NCBI RefSeq assembly: GCF_018294505.1
Contig: NC_057801.1
Span: 842,402,807-842,466,806, forward strand
DNA: 64,000 nt
Direction: 5' to 3'
Source: Triticum aestivum
Taxonomy: Eukaryota > Streptophyta > Magnoliopsida > Poales > Poaceae
Shown: positions 33,700 to 44,239 of the stretch, one piece after another
Numbering within the stretch: position 1 is the first letter of the stretch
Layout: every line of letters starts with the position of its first letter
Notes under the pieces: generated by a model
Database searches by the model: none
What the model saw: the letters and a program-made list of their open reading frames with translations, nothing else
What the model was told of the DNA's origin: nothing
Program-made: the position numbers and the translations under genes

Positions 33700-35400
33700 G
33701 CAAAATCATTATCCCAGGTGGACAAGGCAATGTGCTACTTGCTTAAATCTCTGTCCAATATTTACAAGACAAACAACAGGTGGCAAAGCCCAGTGTTAAA
33801 AAAAAGGCCTCCATCACAACATGGAAAATACGTTGGCCTCTGAAGAGGTGAAACAATATATGCATCTCCGGGCAGTATCATTCAACATTTTGGACAAACC
33901 ACTACAAGCAATACTGGATCAAATACAAGAAGAATGTGAGAAAATGCAGACAAATACTAATAGATTGAGGTGTTTAACTTGTGGTGCTCTATGTGCTATA
34001 CAGACATGTATTCTTGACAAACTAGTACAAGCAATGGTGGATCAGATGTAGAAGCAATATGATATAATATAAATAAATGCACCCAATAAAAAAAGTACCC
34101 ACCAATGAGCCTTGTCAAAATGGATTGTTTGACGCATAAAACCCAACTCAGTGCATAAGCAACTAGTGTCCCTTGCCATCATAGAAAAAAGACAGAACCA
34201 TACAAAGAATTGAACAGTTTATCATAACAGCGGAACACTGATGGTCTGGTATGGCAAGCATGCAAGCTGTAAAGTGACAACACTATAACTGTGAAAAGAG
34301 CATAGTCCAGCCAAACATATCACACAAATTCCACTGAAATATAACCTAAGCCACACAAAACAAGTAATGATACCTCCACCAAGAACAGAGCCATACTATA
34401 GCAGCAAGACTGTAGTAAGAAAGAACCAATTCCCAAGTCCCAAAATTACTCATGGTACAAAGGCACATGCAAATCCTTATGCATGAAGTGTAGATTACAA
34501 AAGCTAGACACTCATCACTATAGTAGTCTACAGCAACTGCAGAATCACCAACACTGAAAGTCAAATCTATGGGTACCATGAAAAGAAGTTAACATGGACA
34601 GCAAGGAGCTGACACAAAACGAATATAGCCTAATTTAGCTAAGAAAACCCTCAGGTTGTAGTAGCAGATACTGCTCTAAAACATGTGATCCTTTTTGGAC
34701 GCTAGGTTTAGTTAGTGTTACCTGCCAAGTGCACATGTGACAGTAGTTCTAGCAAGCAATGTTGCTGAAGAGTATAGCATGTAAATTGGATCTTGGGCTA
34801 TAAGTTTAGTGAACTACAGGCTACTGGGCTTCATGGCTATGAATATCTCACAGAGATTTTAATCTCTTCGCTAGCTCTAGAAAACTGTTAGGTATTTGTC
34901 CGTTATTTGTTGCATATCTTACATTTGGTCGGAGAGCGCAAGGCTAATGTGACAATTGCCACAACCAACCTCTGTTTCCCTGATGCTTCTTACAGGGCTG
35001 ATGCATCAATGTGCCTGGGCATACAAAGATTAGTATATAGTGAAGGACACTGTGCATGCTGGATCTCCTTTTTGTTAAACAATTCGGTAAACTAACTATG
35101 ATCAAGTTAACTGCATATCGAATTAACCAACTTATGATGACAAACTGAAGCAAGCTATAATCTACTACAATTATCACAAGATAGCAGAAGAACTCATCTA
35201 GCAATGCTAGTCGCTAGTAACCAAAGAACCTTCAAACGTGACTGGCTCATGGTTTTTTCGTTGTTATTAGATCAAAGCATTTAAAAATTGATGATTTGTT
35301 CTAACTATAGGCCTGTACCACTTCCACACATTGCATAGCTGCACATTCAGAACAAAAAAAACACAGAAATTGCAACAAAATTTCACCTGTCAGGCTGTCA
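33700..35400. other. Non-coding interior of the CACTA element
   Basis: No ORF of gene-like composition. It may be promoter or intron sequence brought along with the B3 gene. Confidence 0.4.
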
Positions 35401-35689
35401 CTTGAATTACAAGAGGCAGGTATGTCCAGGGAAAAGATGTTGAGGATGCAGATCTCCTCGCTGGAGAGGAGGGCCGAGGGTCTGCTGCTTCAGGGGCGTG
35501 TGAAGGGGGCAGACCCGCGGCTTGGTGCTCGGTGATGCTTGCGGGGAGGCCTGCTCGAGGAGGAAGCACGCGAGGATGGTGGCTGCCGGTGGAGTGGCTC
35601 GACGATGACGGTGGTGCTTCCTGTCAAACGGTGTGGTGGGCTCGCCGGAGATGGACGGGCCCTGCACAGCGGTCGAGACTCAGAGCAGA

Positions 35690-36180
35690 GGTTGAGGGCA
35701 AGAGGAAGAAGAAGAAGAAGGAAGTGGAGGGGAGGGCCTCACCTGCAGTCGAGGGCGTACACGGTGCCGGCCGGCCGCCTTGGACCTGGAGGAAGCCGCG
35801 GTCATGCCGGATCCCTAGGGCTCGGGGCTGGCACAAGACCACGTCGGATCCCTAGAGGCGGTCGTCGTCTCCTCCTCCTCGCCGTCTCCTCCTCCTCGCC
35901 GTCCTCCTCCTGGTCCTCCTCCTCCGGCTCGGGGCGCGGGGGCGTGGGGCGGCGGCGCGGGGGAGCTGCAGTGGTGGGGGCGTGGGGGCGCGGGGGCGGC
36001 GGCGCGGGGGAGCTGCAGTGGTGGGGGGCGCGGGGGTGCGGGGGCGGCGGGGGTGGATTCCAGCGGGGGTCGGGGCGGCGGCGGCAGGGGACGGATGGGG
36101 CGTGCAGGCGCGGCGGCGGCGTACGGCAAATTAGGTCGAGTGGGGAGGAAGGGAGGGAGGGGAATAGGTGGAGTGGGGGG
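35690..36180. repeat. GC-rich minisatellite
   Basis: CCTCCTCCTCGCCGTC units pass into GGGGGCGCGGGGGCGGCGGC / GGAGCTGCAGTGGTGGGG units. The long Gly/Arg-rich or Pro-rich ORFs called here on both strands are repeat artefacts. Confidence 0.8.
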
Positions 36181-36296
36181 GGGGAAGCTTACTAATGGCG
36201 CACCCCGCAGAGGTGCGACATTAGAATGTTTTTTTATTACAGTTCGAGCACTCAGGTTATATTCCACCTAACCCAATCCACACTAGAACTCACCCA

Positions 36297-36364
36297 CTAG
36301 CCTGACTGGTCAGCACGCAGCACACACACCAGGAGGTCCTGGGTTCGATTCCCAGGCTCCCCAA
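36297..36364 (+). other. tRNA-derived (SINE-like) T-arm inside the CACTA element
   Basis: CCTGGGTTCGATTCCCAGG forms a complete T-arm with a perfect B-box GGTTCGATTCC, followed by CTCCCC. The A-box-like CTGACTGGTCAGCACGC lies upstream at a fitting distance. The acceptor and anticodon arms are not convincing, so this is a tRNA-derived remnant rather than a gene. Confidence 0.5.
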
Positions 36365-36369
36365 TATTT

Positions 36370-37080
36370 TTTTATGCATTTTAAATGTTGTTTGATATTT
36401 AATTATGTTTAAATATGTTCAAACTTGTTTAAATCATAACAGTAATGTTTTTATAACAGTAATATTTTTTTATAAAAACAGTAATAATTTTTTTAAAAAA
36501 TATGTTCAAATTTGTTATTTGAAAATATTTATGAATATGAAAAAGGTGGAGTGGAGGGTGCGGTGGGTCATCGGCGACGGTGGAGTGGGGGAGGGTGCGG
36601 GTCGGGGGTCGGCGGCGGCGGCTGGTGGAGCGAGGGAGGGTGCGGTTGATCGTCGGCGGCAGTGGAGTGGGGGAGGGTGCGGGCCGGGGGTCGGCGGCGG
36701 CGGCCGGTGGAGCGGGGAGGGTGCGGTGGGTCATCGGCGACGGTGGAGTGGGGGACCGGATCATTTCTCGATTGTATAAAATGTTGTTTGATATTTATTT
36801 GTGTTTAAATATGTTCAAACTTGTTTAAATCATAACAGTAATATATTTTTATAAAAACAGTAATAATTTTTTTAAATATGTTCAAATTTGTTATTTGAAA
36901 ATATTTATGAATATGAAAAAGGTGGAGTGGAGGGTGCGGTGGGTCATCGGCGACGGTGGAGTGGGGGAGGGTGCGGGCCGGGGGTCGGCGGCGACGGCCG
37001 GTGGAGCGGGGGAGGGTGCGGTTGATCGTCGGCGGCGGTGGAGCGGGGGAGGGTGCGGTTGATCGTCGGCGGCGAGGGGG
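36370..37080. repeat. Direct duplication of about 400 bp (AT-rich part plus GC-rich part)
   Basis: The block TGTTTGATATTTAATTATG ... GAAAAAGGTGGAGTGGAGGG (36385-36560) recurs at 36783-36935. The GC-rich GGTGGAGTGGGGGAGGGTGC array follows both copies. Confidence 0.8.
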
Positions 37081-37239
37081 ACGTCGATGTCCCATGAACA
37101 CGGTTTTCGAAGACCCGGGATCTCTATCTAGCTGGCGATACGTTGTGTCATCCATGCACCTTACGCATCCAGAAAATCCGTGGACTACCTGCCCCGCGAG
37201 ATATCCGTAACCGAGATAGTCGTGTATAGTGCAAAATAT

Positions 37240-37600
37240 ATATATATACTAATGGCGCACCGCGTAGTAGTGCGCCATTAAACTAGTAATGGCGCACTGT
37301 GACACGATGCGCCATTAGTAGTTTTGCAAAAAAGAGAATAAAAAAAATACAGTACTGGCGCACTCCTTGTATGATGCGCCATTACTAGTTAGAACTAGTA
37401 ATGGCGCACTTCGGTCGGATGCGCCATTAGTATGTATGTAAAAATAGTAAAAAAAATTATCACTAGTGGCGCACCTTTTGTCTGGTGCGCCATTAGTGTC
37501 TTCCACACTAATGGCGCATCACCAACTAGTGCGCCATTAGTATATAGTACTGGCACACTACATTCCTGGTGCGCCATTAGTGTCAATCCTATCTATAGCC
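37240..37600. repeat. Right subterminal repeat array of the CACTA element
   Basis: Repeated GGCGCACC...GGTGCGCCATTAGT in alternating orientation, the counterpart of 31170-31350. Confidence 0.85.
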
Positions 37601-37618
37601 CTTTTCATAGTAGTGTGA

Positions 37619-38797
37619 TCTCCTATTTTAACAGAAATAACATGCATGCCTACAACGGGTCTATGTATTTTGGCATCTGGTTTAAAAATATTAGCAGTTT
37701 CACCACAGAAGTAAATAACATGCCCATCTAAATTATCATCGAAGAGATATTTAACCATAGCAATACTAGGTTCAACTTTGATTTGCTCAGGAGGTGTATA
37801 AGTTCTAGTATTACTCTTACGAACAACAGTCGAAGTTTTAGCATGATCCTTTATCCTAACAGGAAAAGGTGGTTTCTCAACATAAGTAGTAGGAACAATA
37901 GGATCACTATAAGTGATAGTCTTTTCTTCAACTGTAATAGGTGCAACTACTTTTACTTTAATGGGAGGATTATATTTAAACCACTTCTCCTTAGGGATAT
38001 CAACGTGAGTAGCAAAAGATTCACAGAAAGAAGCTACTATCTCAGAGTCAAGTACATATTTAGCGCTAAATCCACGAAAAACATCGGTATCCATAAAAGA
38101 TTTAACACAATCAAACTTAGGTGGCATACCTGACTCCTTACCATCATCGGAACTCTGATCTTCAGAATTGCGTTTAATTCTTTCCAATAAGTCCCATTTG
38201 AATTCAATAGTCTTCAGCATATAAGAACCAGTGCAGGAAGTATCGAGCATGGTGCGATCATTGAGAGAAAGCCGAGCATAAAATTTTTGAATAATCATTT
38301 CTCTGGAGAGCTCATGATTGGGGCATGAATATAACATTGATAAGCCTCCCCTAAGCTTGAGCGATGCTTTCTCCTTCGCGAGGCCAAAAATTATATATGT
38401 AATTATGATCACTATGAACAAGATGCATAGGATAGAACTTCTAGTGAAATTCCAACTTCAATCGTTTATAATTCCAAGATCCCGTATCATCACATAGCCT
38501 AAACCATGTCAATGCATCTCCCTTCAAGGATAAAGGGAAGACCTTCCTTTTGACAACATCATCGGGAATACCTGCAAGCTTAAATAATCCACAAACTTCA
38601 TCTACAAAGATAAAGTATAAATCGGGATACAATGTTCCATCTCCTGCAAATGGATTAGCTAGCAGTTTCTCTATCATACCCGAAGGAATTTCAAAGTGAA
38701 CATTTTCAGTAGGTTCAGTAGGTTGAGGAGCAACTCTTTGCTCTACTGGTCGGGGCGAAGATGCCCCGAACAAGCCCCTCAAAGGATTAGTTTCCAT
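37619..38797 (-). pseudogene. gag and start of protease region of the Athila-lineage element
   Basis: The first frame (38797-38441) starts METNPLRGLFGASSPRP and includes LANPFAGDGTLYPDLYFIF and SLKGDALTWFRL, an Athila-type gag N-terminus. It then shifts frame and lacks a stretch of gag. The second frame (to 37619) has GGLSMLYSCPNHELSREMII, QKFYARLSLNDRTMLDTSC and a basic linker, and ends at the CACTA insertion. The gag reading is broken by at least one frameshift near 38430. Confidence 0.8.
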
Positions 38798-38864
38798 AGT
38801 AACAAGTAACAGAAAATTTTAGCACACTATATAAATGTTTCCTTACCAAGTTCCACTCACCAAA

Positions 38865-38893
38865 AGCGCTACACTCCCCGGAAACAGCGCTAG
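38865..38893 (-). other. Degenerate primer-binding site of the Athila-lineage element
   Basis: Minus strand TAGCGCTGTTTCCGGGGAG, about 10 bases after the 5' LTR, resembles the tRNA-Asp primer sequence TGGCGCCGTTGCCGGGG used by many Triticeae gypsy elements. Confidence 0.55.
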
Positions 38894-38903
38894 AAAAGAG
38901 TCT

Positions 38904-40414
38904 TGATGACCCACAAGTGTAGGGGATCTATCGTAGTCCTTTCGATAAGTAAGAGTGTCGAACCCAACGAGGAGCAGAAGGAAATGATAAGCGGTTTTCA
39001 GTAAGGTTTTCTCTGCAAGCACAGAAATTGTAAGTAATAGATAGTTTTGTGATAAGATAAATTGTAACGAGTAACAAGCAATAAAAGTAAATAAGGTGCA
39101 GCAAGGTGGCCCAATCCTTTTTATAGCAAAGGACAAGCCTTGACAATTTCTTATAATGAGAAAAGTGCTCCCGAGGACACATGGGAATTATCGTCAAGCT
39201 AGTTTCATCACACTCATATGATTCGTGTTCGGTACTTTAATAATTTGATATGTCGGTGGACCGGTGCTTGGGTACTGTCCTTACTTGGACAAGCATCCCA
39301 CTTATGATTAACCCCTATTGCAAGCATACGCAACTATAACAAAAGTATTAAGGTAAACCTAACCACAACATTAGACATATGGATCCAAATCAGCCCCTTA
39401 CGAAGCAACACATAAACTAGGGTTTAAGCTTCTGTCACTCTAGGAACCCATCATCTAATTATTACTTCCCAATGCCTTCCTCTAGGCCCAAATAATGGTG
39501 AAGTGTCATGTAGTCGACGTTCACATAACACCACTATAGGAAAGACAACATACATCTCATCAAAATATCGAATGAATACCAAATTCACATGACTACTAAT
39601 AGCAAGACTTCACCCATGTCCTCAGGAACAAATGTAACTAATCACAAAGCATATTCATGTCAATAATCAGAGGTGTAATAATATGCATTAAGGATCTGAA
39701 CATATGATCTTCCACCAAGTAAACCAATAAGTATCAACTACATGGAGTAATCAACACTACTAGCAATCCACAGGTACCAATTTGTGGTTTTGGATACAAG
39801 ATTGGATACAAGAGATGAACTAGGGTTTGAGAGGAGATGGTGCTGATGAAGATGTTGATGGAGATTGACCCCTCCCGATGAGAGGATCGTTGGTGATGAC
39901 GATGGTGATCATTTCGCCCTCCCGGAGGGAAGTGTCCCCGGCAGAACAGCTCTGCCGGAGCTCTAGATTGGTTCCTCCAAGGTTCCGCCTCGTGGCGGTG
40001 GAGTTTCGTCCTGTAAGCTTGCCCACGATTTTTTCCAGGATAAAACCCTTCATATAGCAGAAGATGGACACCAGGGGGCCCAGGAGACAGGGGGCACACC
40101 CAGTAGGGGTGGGCACGCCCCCCACCCTCCTGGACAGGGTGTGGGCCCCCTGAGGTGTTTCTTCCGCTCAATAATGCTTATTAAATCCAAAAATAAGGTT
40201 CGTGGAGTTTCAGGTCTTTTGGAGCAGTGCAGAATAGGTTTCCAATGTTTGCTCCTTTTCCAGCCAGAATTCCAGCTGCCGGCATTCCCCCCTCTTCATG
40301 GTAAACCTTATAAAATAAGAGAGAATAGCCATAAGTATTGATATATAATGTGTAATAACAGCCCATAATGCAATAAATATTGATATAAAAGCATGATGCA
40401 AAATGGACGTATCA
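38904..40414 (-). repeat. 5' LTR of the Athila-lineage element
   Basis: 1511 bp; pair of 23826-25336. Confidence 0.95.
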
Positions 40415-41082
40415 CCATACTCTTTAGGGAGTTCGGCCTCTGTCCATTCGGCGATGAAGTCAGCCAGTACTTGCGACTTAATGGCTCGCCGTGGTTTGTA
40501 TGTTATGTCAAATGGAAGGAGCTCGATAGCCCATTTAGCAATCCGGCCCGTGGCATCGCAGTTATTTATTATGTCATTGAGTGTTACTTTGGAGGCCACC
40601 GTGATCGAACACTCTTGAAAGTAGTGTCGTAGTCTCCGGGATGCCATGAAGACCGCGTATGCTATCTTTTGATAGTGTGGGTATCGTGACTTGCATGAAG
40701 TGAGGACAGTGGACATGTAGTATACCGGCTTTTGAAGCGGGAACTTATGTCCGTCCGTTTCTCGTTCGACGACGAGCACTGCGCTTACAACCTGGTGTGT
40801 TGCAGCTATGTATAACAGCATGGGTTCGCCAGTATTTGGCGCGGCCAGGATTGGATTGCTGGCCAAGAGGGCCTTTATTTCTTCCAGTCCGGCCGTGGCC
40901 GCATCCGTCCACTCGAAGTGTTCGGTGCGTCGAAGAAGGCCATAAAGAGGTAGTGCCTTTTCTCCCAATCGGGAGATAAAGCGGTTTAAGGCAGCCACAC
41001 ATCCAGTTAATTTCTGGATTTGCTTGAGGTCTGTTGGGGTAGCCAACTGTGACAGCTCGGATTTTTGCCGGATTTTCTTCAA
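40415..41082 (-). pseudogene. First RNase H region of the Fatima-like element
   Basis: Encodes ELSQLATPTDLKQIQKLTGC, LPLYGLLRRTEHFEWTDAAT and VYYMSTVLTSCKSRYPHYQK, the RT-connection and RNase H text of Tat-lineage pol. It is joined to RT by a frameshift at about 41075 and cut at 40415 by the Athila-lineage insertion; the following text resumes at 23825. Confidence 0.8.
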
Positions 41083-41770
41083 TTCCTCTATTGGAAACGA
41101 TGAAGCCTAGCAACATTCCGGCGGGTACGCCGAAAACACATTTTTTCGGGTTGAGCTTGATGTCATATGTTCGGAGGTTGTCGAATGTGAGCCTCAAGTC
41201 ATCTATTAAAGATTCGACGTGTCTTGTTTTGATGACCACGTCGTCCATGTATGCCTCCACTATTTTGCCGATTTGTTTCTCCAGGCATGTCTGAATCATG
41301 CATTGATAGGTTGCGCGGGCATTTTTGAGCCCGAAAGGCATGGTGTTGAAACAGAAGGGGCTATATGGTGTGATGAATGCCGTTGCGGCTTGGTTGGACT
41401 CCACCATCTTTATTTGATGGTATCCGAAATATGCGTCGAGGAAACACAATGAGTTGTGTCCTGCGGTAGCGTCGATGATTTGATCAATGCGAGGGAGGGG
41501 GAAGGGATCCTTGGGGTAAGCCTTATTGAGGTCCTTGAAATCGACACATAGGCGCCATGATTTGTCCTTCTTTGGTACCATCACCAGGTTTGCTAGCCAA
41601 TCCGGATGTTTTATATCTCTGATGAATCCGGCCTCGAGTAACTTGGCTAGCTCTTCTCCCATGGCTTGTCGTTTAGGTTCTGAGAAGCGCCAAAGAGTCT
41701 GCTTGACTGGCTTGTATCCCTTCAGTATGTTTAGGTTATGTTCGGCCAGCCTGCGTGGGATGCCTGGCAT
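41083..41770 (-). pseudogene. Reverse transcriptase of the Fatima-like element
   Basis: RT blocks DWLANLVMVPKKDKSWRLCV, CFNTMPFGLKNARATYQCM and the active site EAYMDDVVIKTRH are present. LDAYFGYHQ carries F in place of the usual S. Downstream the frame shifts near 41075 into RNase H. Confidence 0.85.
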
Positions 41771-41941
41771 GTCTGAAGGATGCCAGGCGAAGATGTCCTA
41801 ATTCTTGCGCAAGAACTCTTGCAATGCGGCGTCTGTTGTGGGGTTCAGCTGTGCCCCAATGGATGCTGTTTTTGTAGGGTCTGTTGGGTGGACCTGGAAT
41901 TTGACTATTTTGTCCGCTGGTTTGAAAGAGGTGGACTTGGG

Positions 41942-42793
41942 TCATTTGTCGAGTATCACGTCGTCCCTGTCCACTGTGGAGCGCAGCGTTATTAGTTCTT
42001 CAGCCGCTAGGGCTTCGGATAGTGCCTCAAGGGCCAGTGCGGCGGTTTTATTTTCGGCGCGGAGTGCTACGTCCGGATCACTAGCTAGAGTGATGATTCC
42101 ATTGGGCCCGGGCATTTGGAGCTTCATGTACCCGTAATGGGGTATAGCTTGAAAGCTCGTGAATGCGTCCCGCCCTAAAAGGGCATGGTATCCGCTACTG
42201 AACGGGGCCACTTGGAATGTGATTTCTTCAGACCTATAATTCTCCGGCGTGCCTAATACCACATCTAGTGTGATTTTTCTCGCACATCGTGCCTCCCGAC
42301 TAGGAATGATTCTCCTGAAGGTCGTGCTGCTTCGCTCAATGCGGCTCTTGTCTATTTCCATTTTGTTGAGGGTCTCCTCGTAGATGAGGTTTAATCCGCT
42401 GCCGCCGTTCATGAGCACTTTTGTAAGCCGGAAGCCGTCCACGATTGGACTAAGGACCAAAGCGGCTAGTGCCCGAACTATTCGGAATTGGGGTTCGTCA
42501 CTGGCATTGAAAGTTATAGCCGTGTCGTTCCATGGATTTATTGTTGCAACATGGCAGACTTCGGCGAGGCTGCGGAGTGCTCGCTTGCGCCTATTATTTG
42601 AGGCGAAAGTCTCGAAGACTGTCAGTACCGTATTGTTATCTTCGGCGGGATGTTGCTCTGCGGTATGGTTGATGAGGAGATCCTTGCCGCTCTTCGCTAC
42701 CTGCCGGAGTATCCAACATGCTCTGAGGCTATGTGTTGGTATGGTATCCGGTGTGCTGTGAATTTTGTATGGCCCATTGAGCCATTCCTCCAA
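41942..42793 (-). pseudogene. gag end and protease of the Fatima-like element
   Basis: Starts with SLRACWILRQVAKSGKDLL (gag end), then LAEVCHVATINPWNDTAITF, and the protease motif at 42400-42415, which reads VLMNGGSGLNLIYEE. The family has Asp at the first residue of (D)GGSG; here the codon at 42407-42409 gives Asn, so the protease is predicted to be dead. The text ends SEALAAEELITLRSTVDRDD. An internal stop separates it from RT at about 41940. Confidence 0.8.
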
Positions 42794-42924
42794 TACGGTT
42801 CCACGCCCTACAGCGGGCCTTGGTTTTTTGGTAATTGAATCGGGTGACTTGCGAGGGTTTACCCTTTTAGTTCGGATGAAGGGTTTAGTGAGAGCCGGAG
42901 GATCCCAGAATTATGTTTGGGTTT

Positions 42925-43725
42925 TCAGGCGCTTTTCATCGCACAGTACTTCTGTACTATGGCCGCCAAGTCAGCAAAGTGTACTATGTCACAGTGACTT
43001 ATAGCATTGAGGATTCCCTTATCGGTGCAATTTTTGCAAAAGAATGAGATTGCGTCTTCCTCGCGACAGTCCTTAACCTTGTTCATTACAGGGAGGAATC
43101 TGGCCCAAAAGTGATGTACTGTCTCTTGGGGCTCTTGTCTGATGTGGGAAAGATTGCTTGTATCTGGGTGGGTTGGTAGATTTAAGTCCGAACCCTGACC
43201 CGATCTGAGACCCACGGGCAGAGAAGCTTCCGAGCTTGGCAGCTCGGGCTCCAGGATGTTGCCCAATTTTTCTGGCCCGCTGTCCGATTCTAAGTTTGGA
43301 GCTTGGGGCATGTCCTCCCGCAGGTGGGTATCCGGCTCGGAGAGCTCGGGAATCCGGACATAGTTCGTCCTCAGAATAGAGGATGAATCTGCGCATTGCT
43401 CTTCCACTACCGCTATCTGATGAGTGGCCGGTGAAGAATTAATCTCCCTTTGGTCGGGTTTAAGCCTAATCCGATCATAGTCCGCAGCCACCCCCAGAGC
43501 GGCGATGCGATCAAAGAGCTCGTTCAGGGAGGAGAGCTCCATTGGATCCATCTGCTCAACAAGTTCCGAGTTGACGTGGAGGCTGTTTTTGATGACCTGA
43601 GAAGTCATCGTCGGCGCGACGGCCGATCGGGCGGTCATGACGAAGCCGACTAGTCGGAGAGTTTGCCCTAGAGCCAGGGCTCCCCCAGAGGTGATGTTGT
43701 CCTTGACAAAAAGGAGAGCCATCAA
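42925..43725 (-). CDS. gag of the Fatima-like element
   Basis: A 266-codon frame directly downstream of the 5' LTR leader. It contains MDPMELSSLNELFDRIAALG, QETVHHFWARFLPVMNKVKD, AISFFCKNCTDKGILNAISH and FADLAAIVQKYCAM, typical of retrotransposon gag for this group. It reaches about 45 bases from the 5' LTR, so the true initiation codon is uncertain. Confidence 0.75.
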   Translation of the reverse strand: MMALLFVKDNITSGGALALGQTLRLVGFVMTARSAVAPTMTSQVIKNSLHVNSELVEQMDPMELSSLNELFDRIAALGVAADYDRIRLKPDQREINSSPATHQIAVVEEQCADSSSILRTNYVRIPELSEPDTHLREDMPQAPNLESDSGPEKLGNILEPELPSSEASLPVGLRSGQGSDLNLPTHPDTSNLSHIRQEPQETVHHFWARFLPVMNKVKDCREEDAISFFCKNCTDKGILNAISHCDIVHFADLAAIVQKYCAMKSA

Positions 43726-43769
43726 GCCTTACAGCAACGACACAGTGGAACTCTTAATGAAAGCACCAT

Positions 43770-44239
43770 TGTCGGTGTCAAAACCGGCAGATCTCGGGTA
43801 GGGGGTCCCGAACTGTACGTCTAAGGCTAATGGTAACAGGAGGCTGGGGACACGATGTTTACCCAGGTTCGGGCCCTCTCGATTGAGGTAATACCCTACT
43901 TCCTACTTGATTGATTTGATGATATGAGTATTACAAGAGTTGATCTACCACGAGATCGTAGAGGCTAAACCCTAGAAGCTAGCCTATGATTATGATTGTT
44001 CTTGTCATACGGACTAAACCCTCCGGTTTATATAGACACCGGATGGGCCTAGGGTTACACAGAGTCGGTTATAGAGAAAGAGATCTATATATCCGAATTG
44101 CCAAGCTTGCCTTCCACGCCAAGGAGAGTCCCATCCGGACACGAGATGAAGTCTTCAATCTTGTATCTTCATAGTCCAACAGTCCGGCCAAAGTATATAG
44201 TCCGGCTATCCGAGAACCCCCTAATCCAGGACTCCCTCA
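43770..44239 (-). repeat. 5' LTR of the Fatima-like element
   Basis: 470 bp, pair of 17624-18094. On the minus strand the interior starts ATGGTGCTTTCATTAAGAG immediately after the LTR, the expected position of the primer site. Confidence 0.95.

Larger units (their letters stand above)
31157..37615 (-). mobile_element. Non-autonomous CACTA transposon carrying a B3-domain gene, TSD TGA
   Basis: Starts CACTACTAGGAAAAGGCC at 31157 and ends in CTTTTCATAGTAGTG at 37615. TGA precedes (31154-31156) and follows (37616-37618), a perfect 3-bp CACTA target duplication. Both ends carry arrays of ACTAATGGCGCACC / GGTGCGCCATTAGT in both orientations (31170-31350 and 37240-37600). No transposase is recognisable. 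The interior holds a spliced B3-domain gene on the minus strand, a (TA)n tract, three 165-168-bp tandem repeats, GC-rich minisatellites and a tRNA-like T-arm. It is the youngest layer of the three-level nest. Confidence 0.95.
23826..40414 (-). mobile_element. Athila-lineage Ty3/gypsy retrotransposon (Sabrina-like) nested in the Fatima-like element
   Basis: Equal-length LTRs of 1511 bp at 23826-25336 and 38904-40414 read TGATACGTCCATTTTGCATC ... TTGTGGGTCATCA on the minus strand (tentatively Sabrina-type). Flanking 5-mers CCGTA (23821-23825) and CCATA (40415-40419) fit a TSD with one change. Inside, on the minus strand: gag, protease, RT, RNase H, integrase and a short 3' ORF. A CACTA element (31157-37615) splits the protease region. 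Premature stops show decay. Confidence 0.92.
17624..44239 (-). mobile_element. Tat-lineage Ty3/gypsy retrotransposon (Fatima-like), host of two nested insertions
   Basis: LTRs at 17624-18094 and 43770-44239 read TGAGGGAGTCCTGGATTAGG ... TTTTGACACCGACA on the minus strand, a sequence I associate with Triticeae Fatima elements. Flanking 5-mers CCTGC (17619-17623) and CCCGC (44240-44244) fit a target duplication with one change. Order on the minus strand is gag, protease, reverse transcriptase, RNase H, second RNase H, integrase, with a spliced ORF on the opposite strand near the 3' LTR. An Athila-lineage element (23826-40414) interrupts it between the two RNase H regions. Frameshifts make it non-autonomous now. 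Confidence 0.9.

Noticed and set aside
35539..36267. Gly/Arg-rich and Pro-rich ORFs of 150-218 codons
   Set aside because: Both strands open across a GC-rich minisatellite; no domain.
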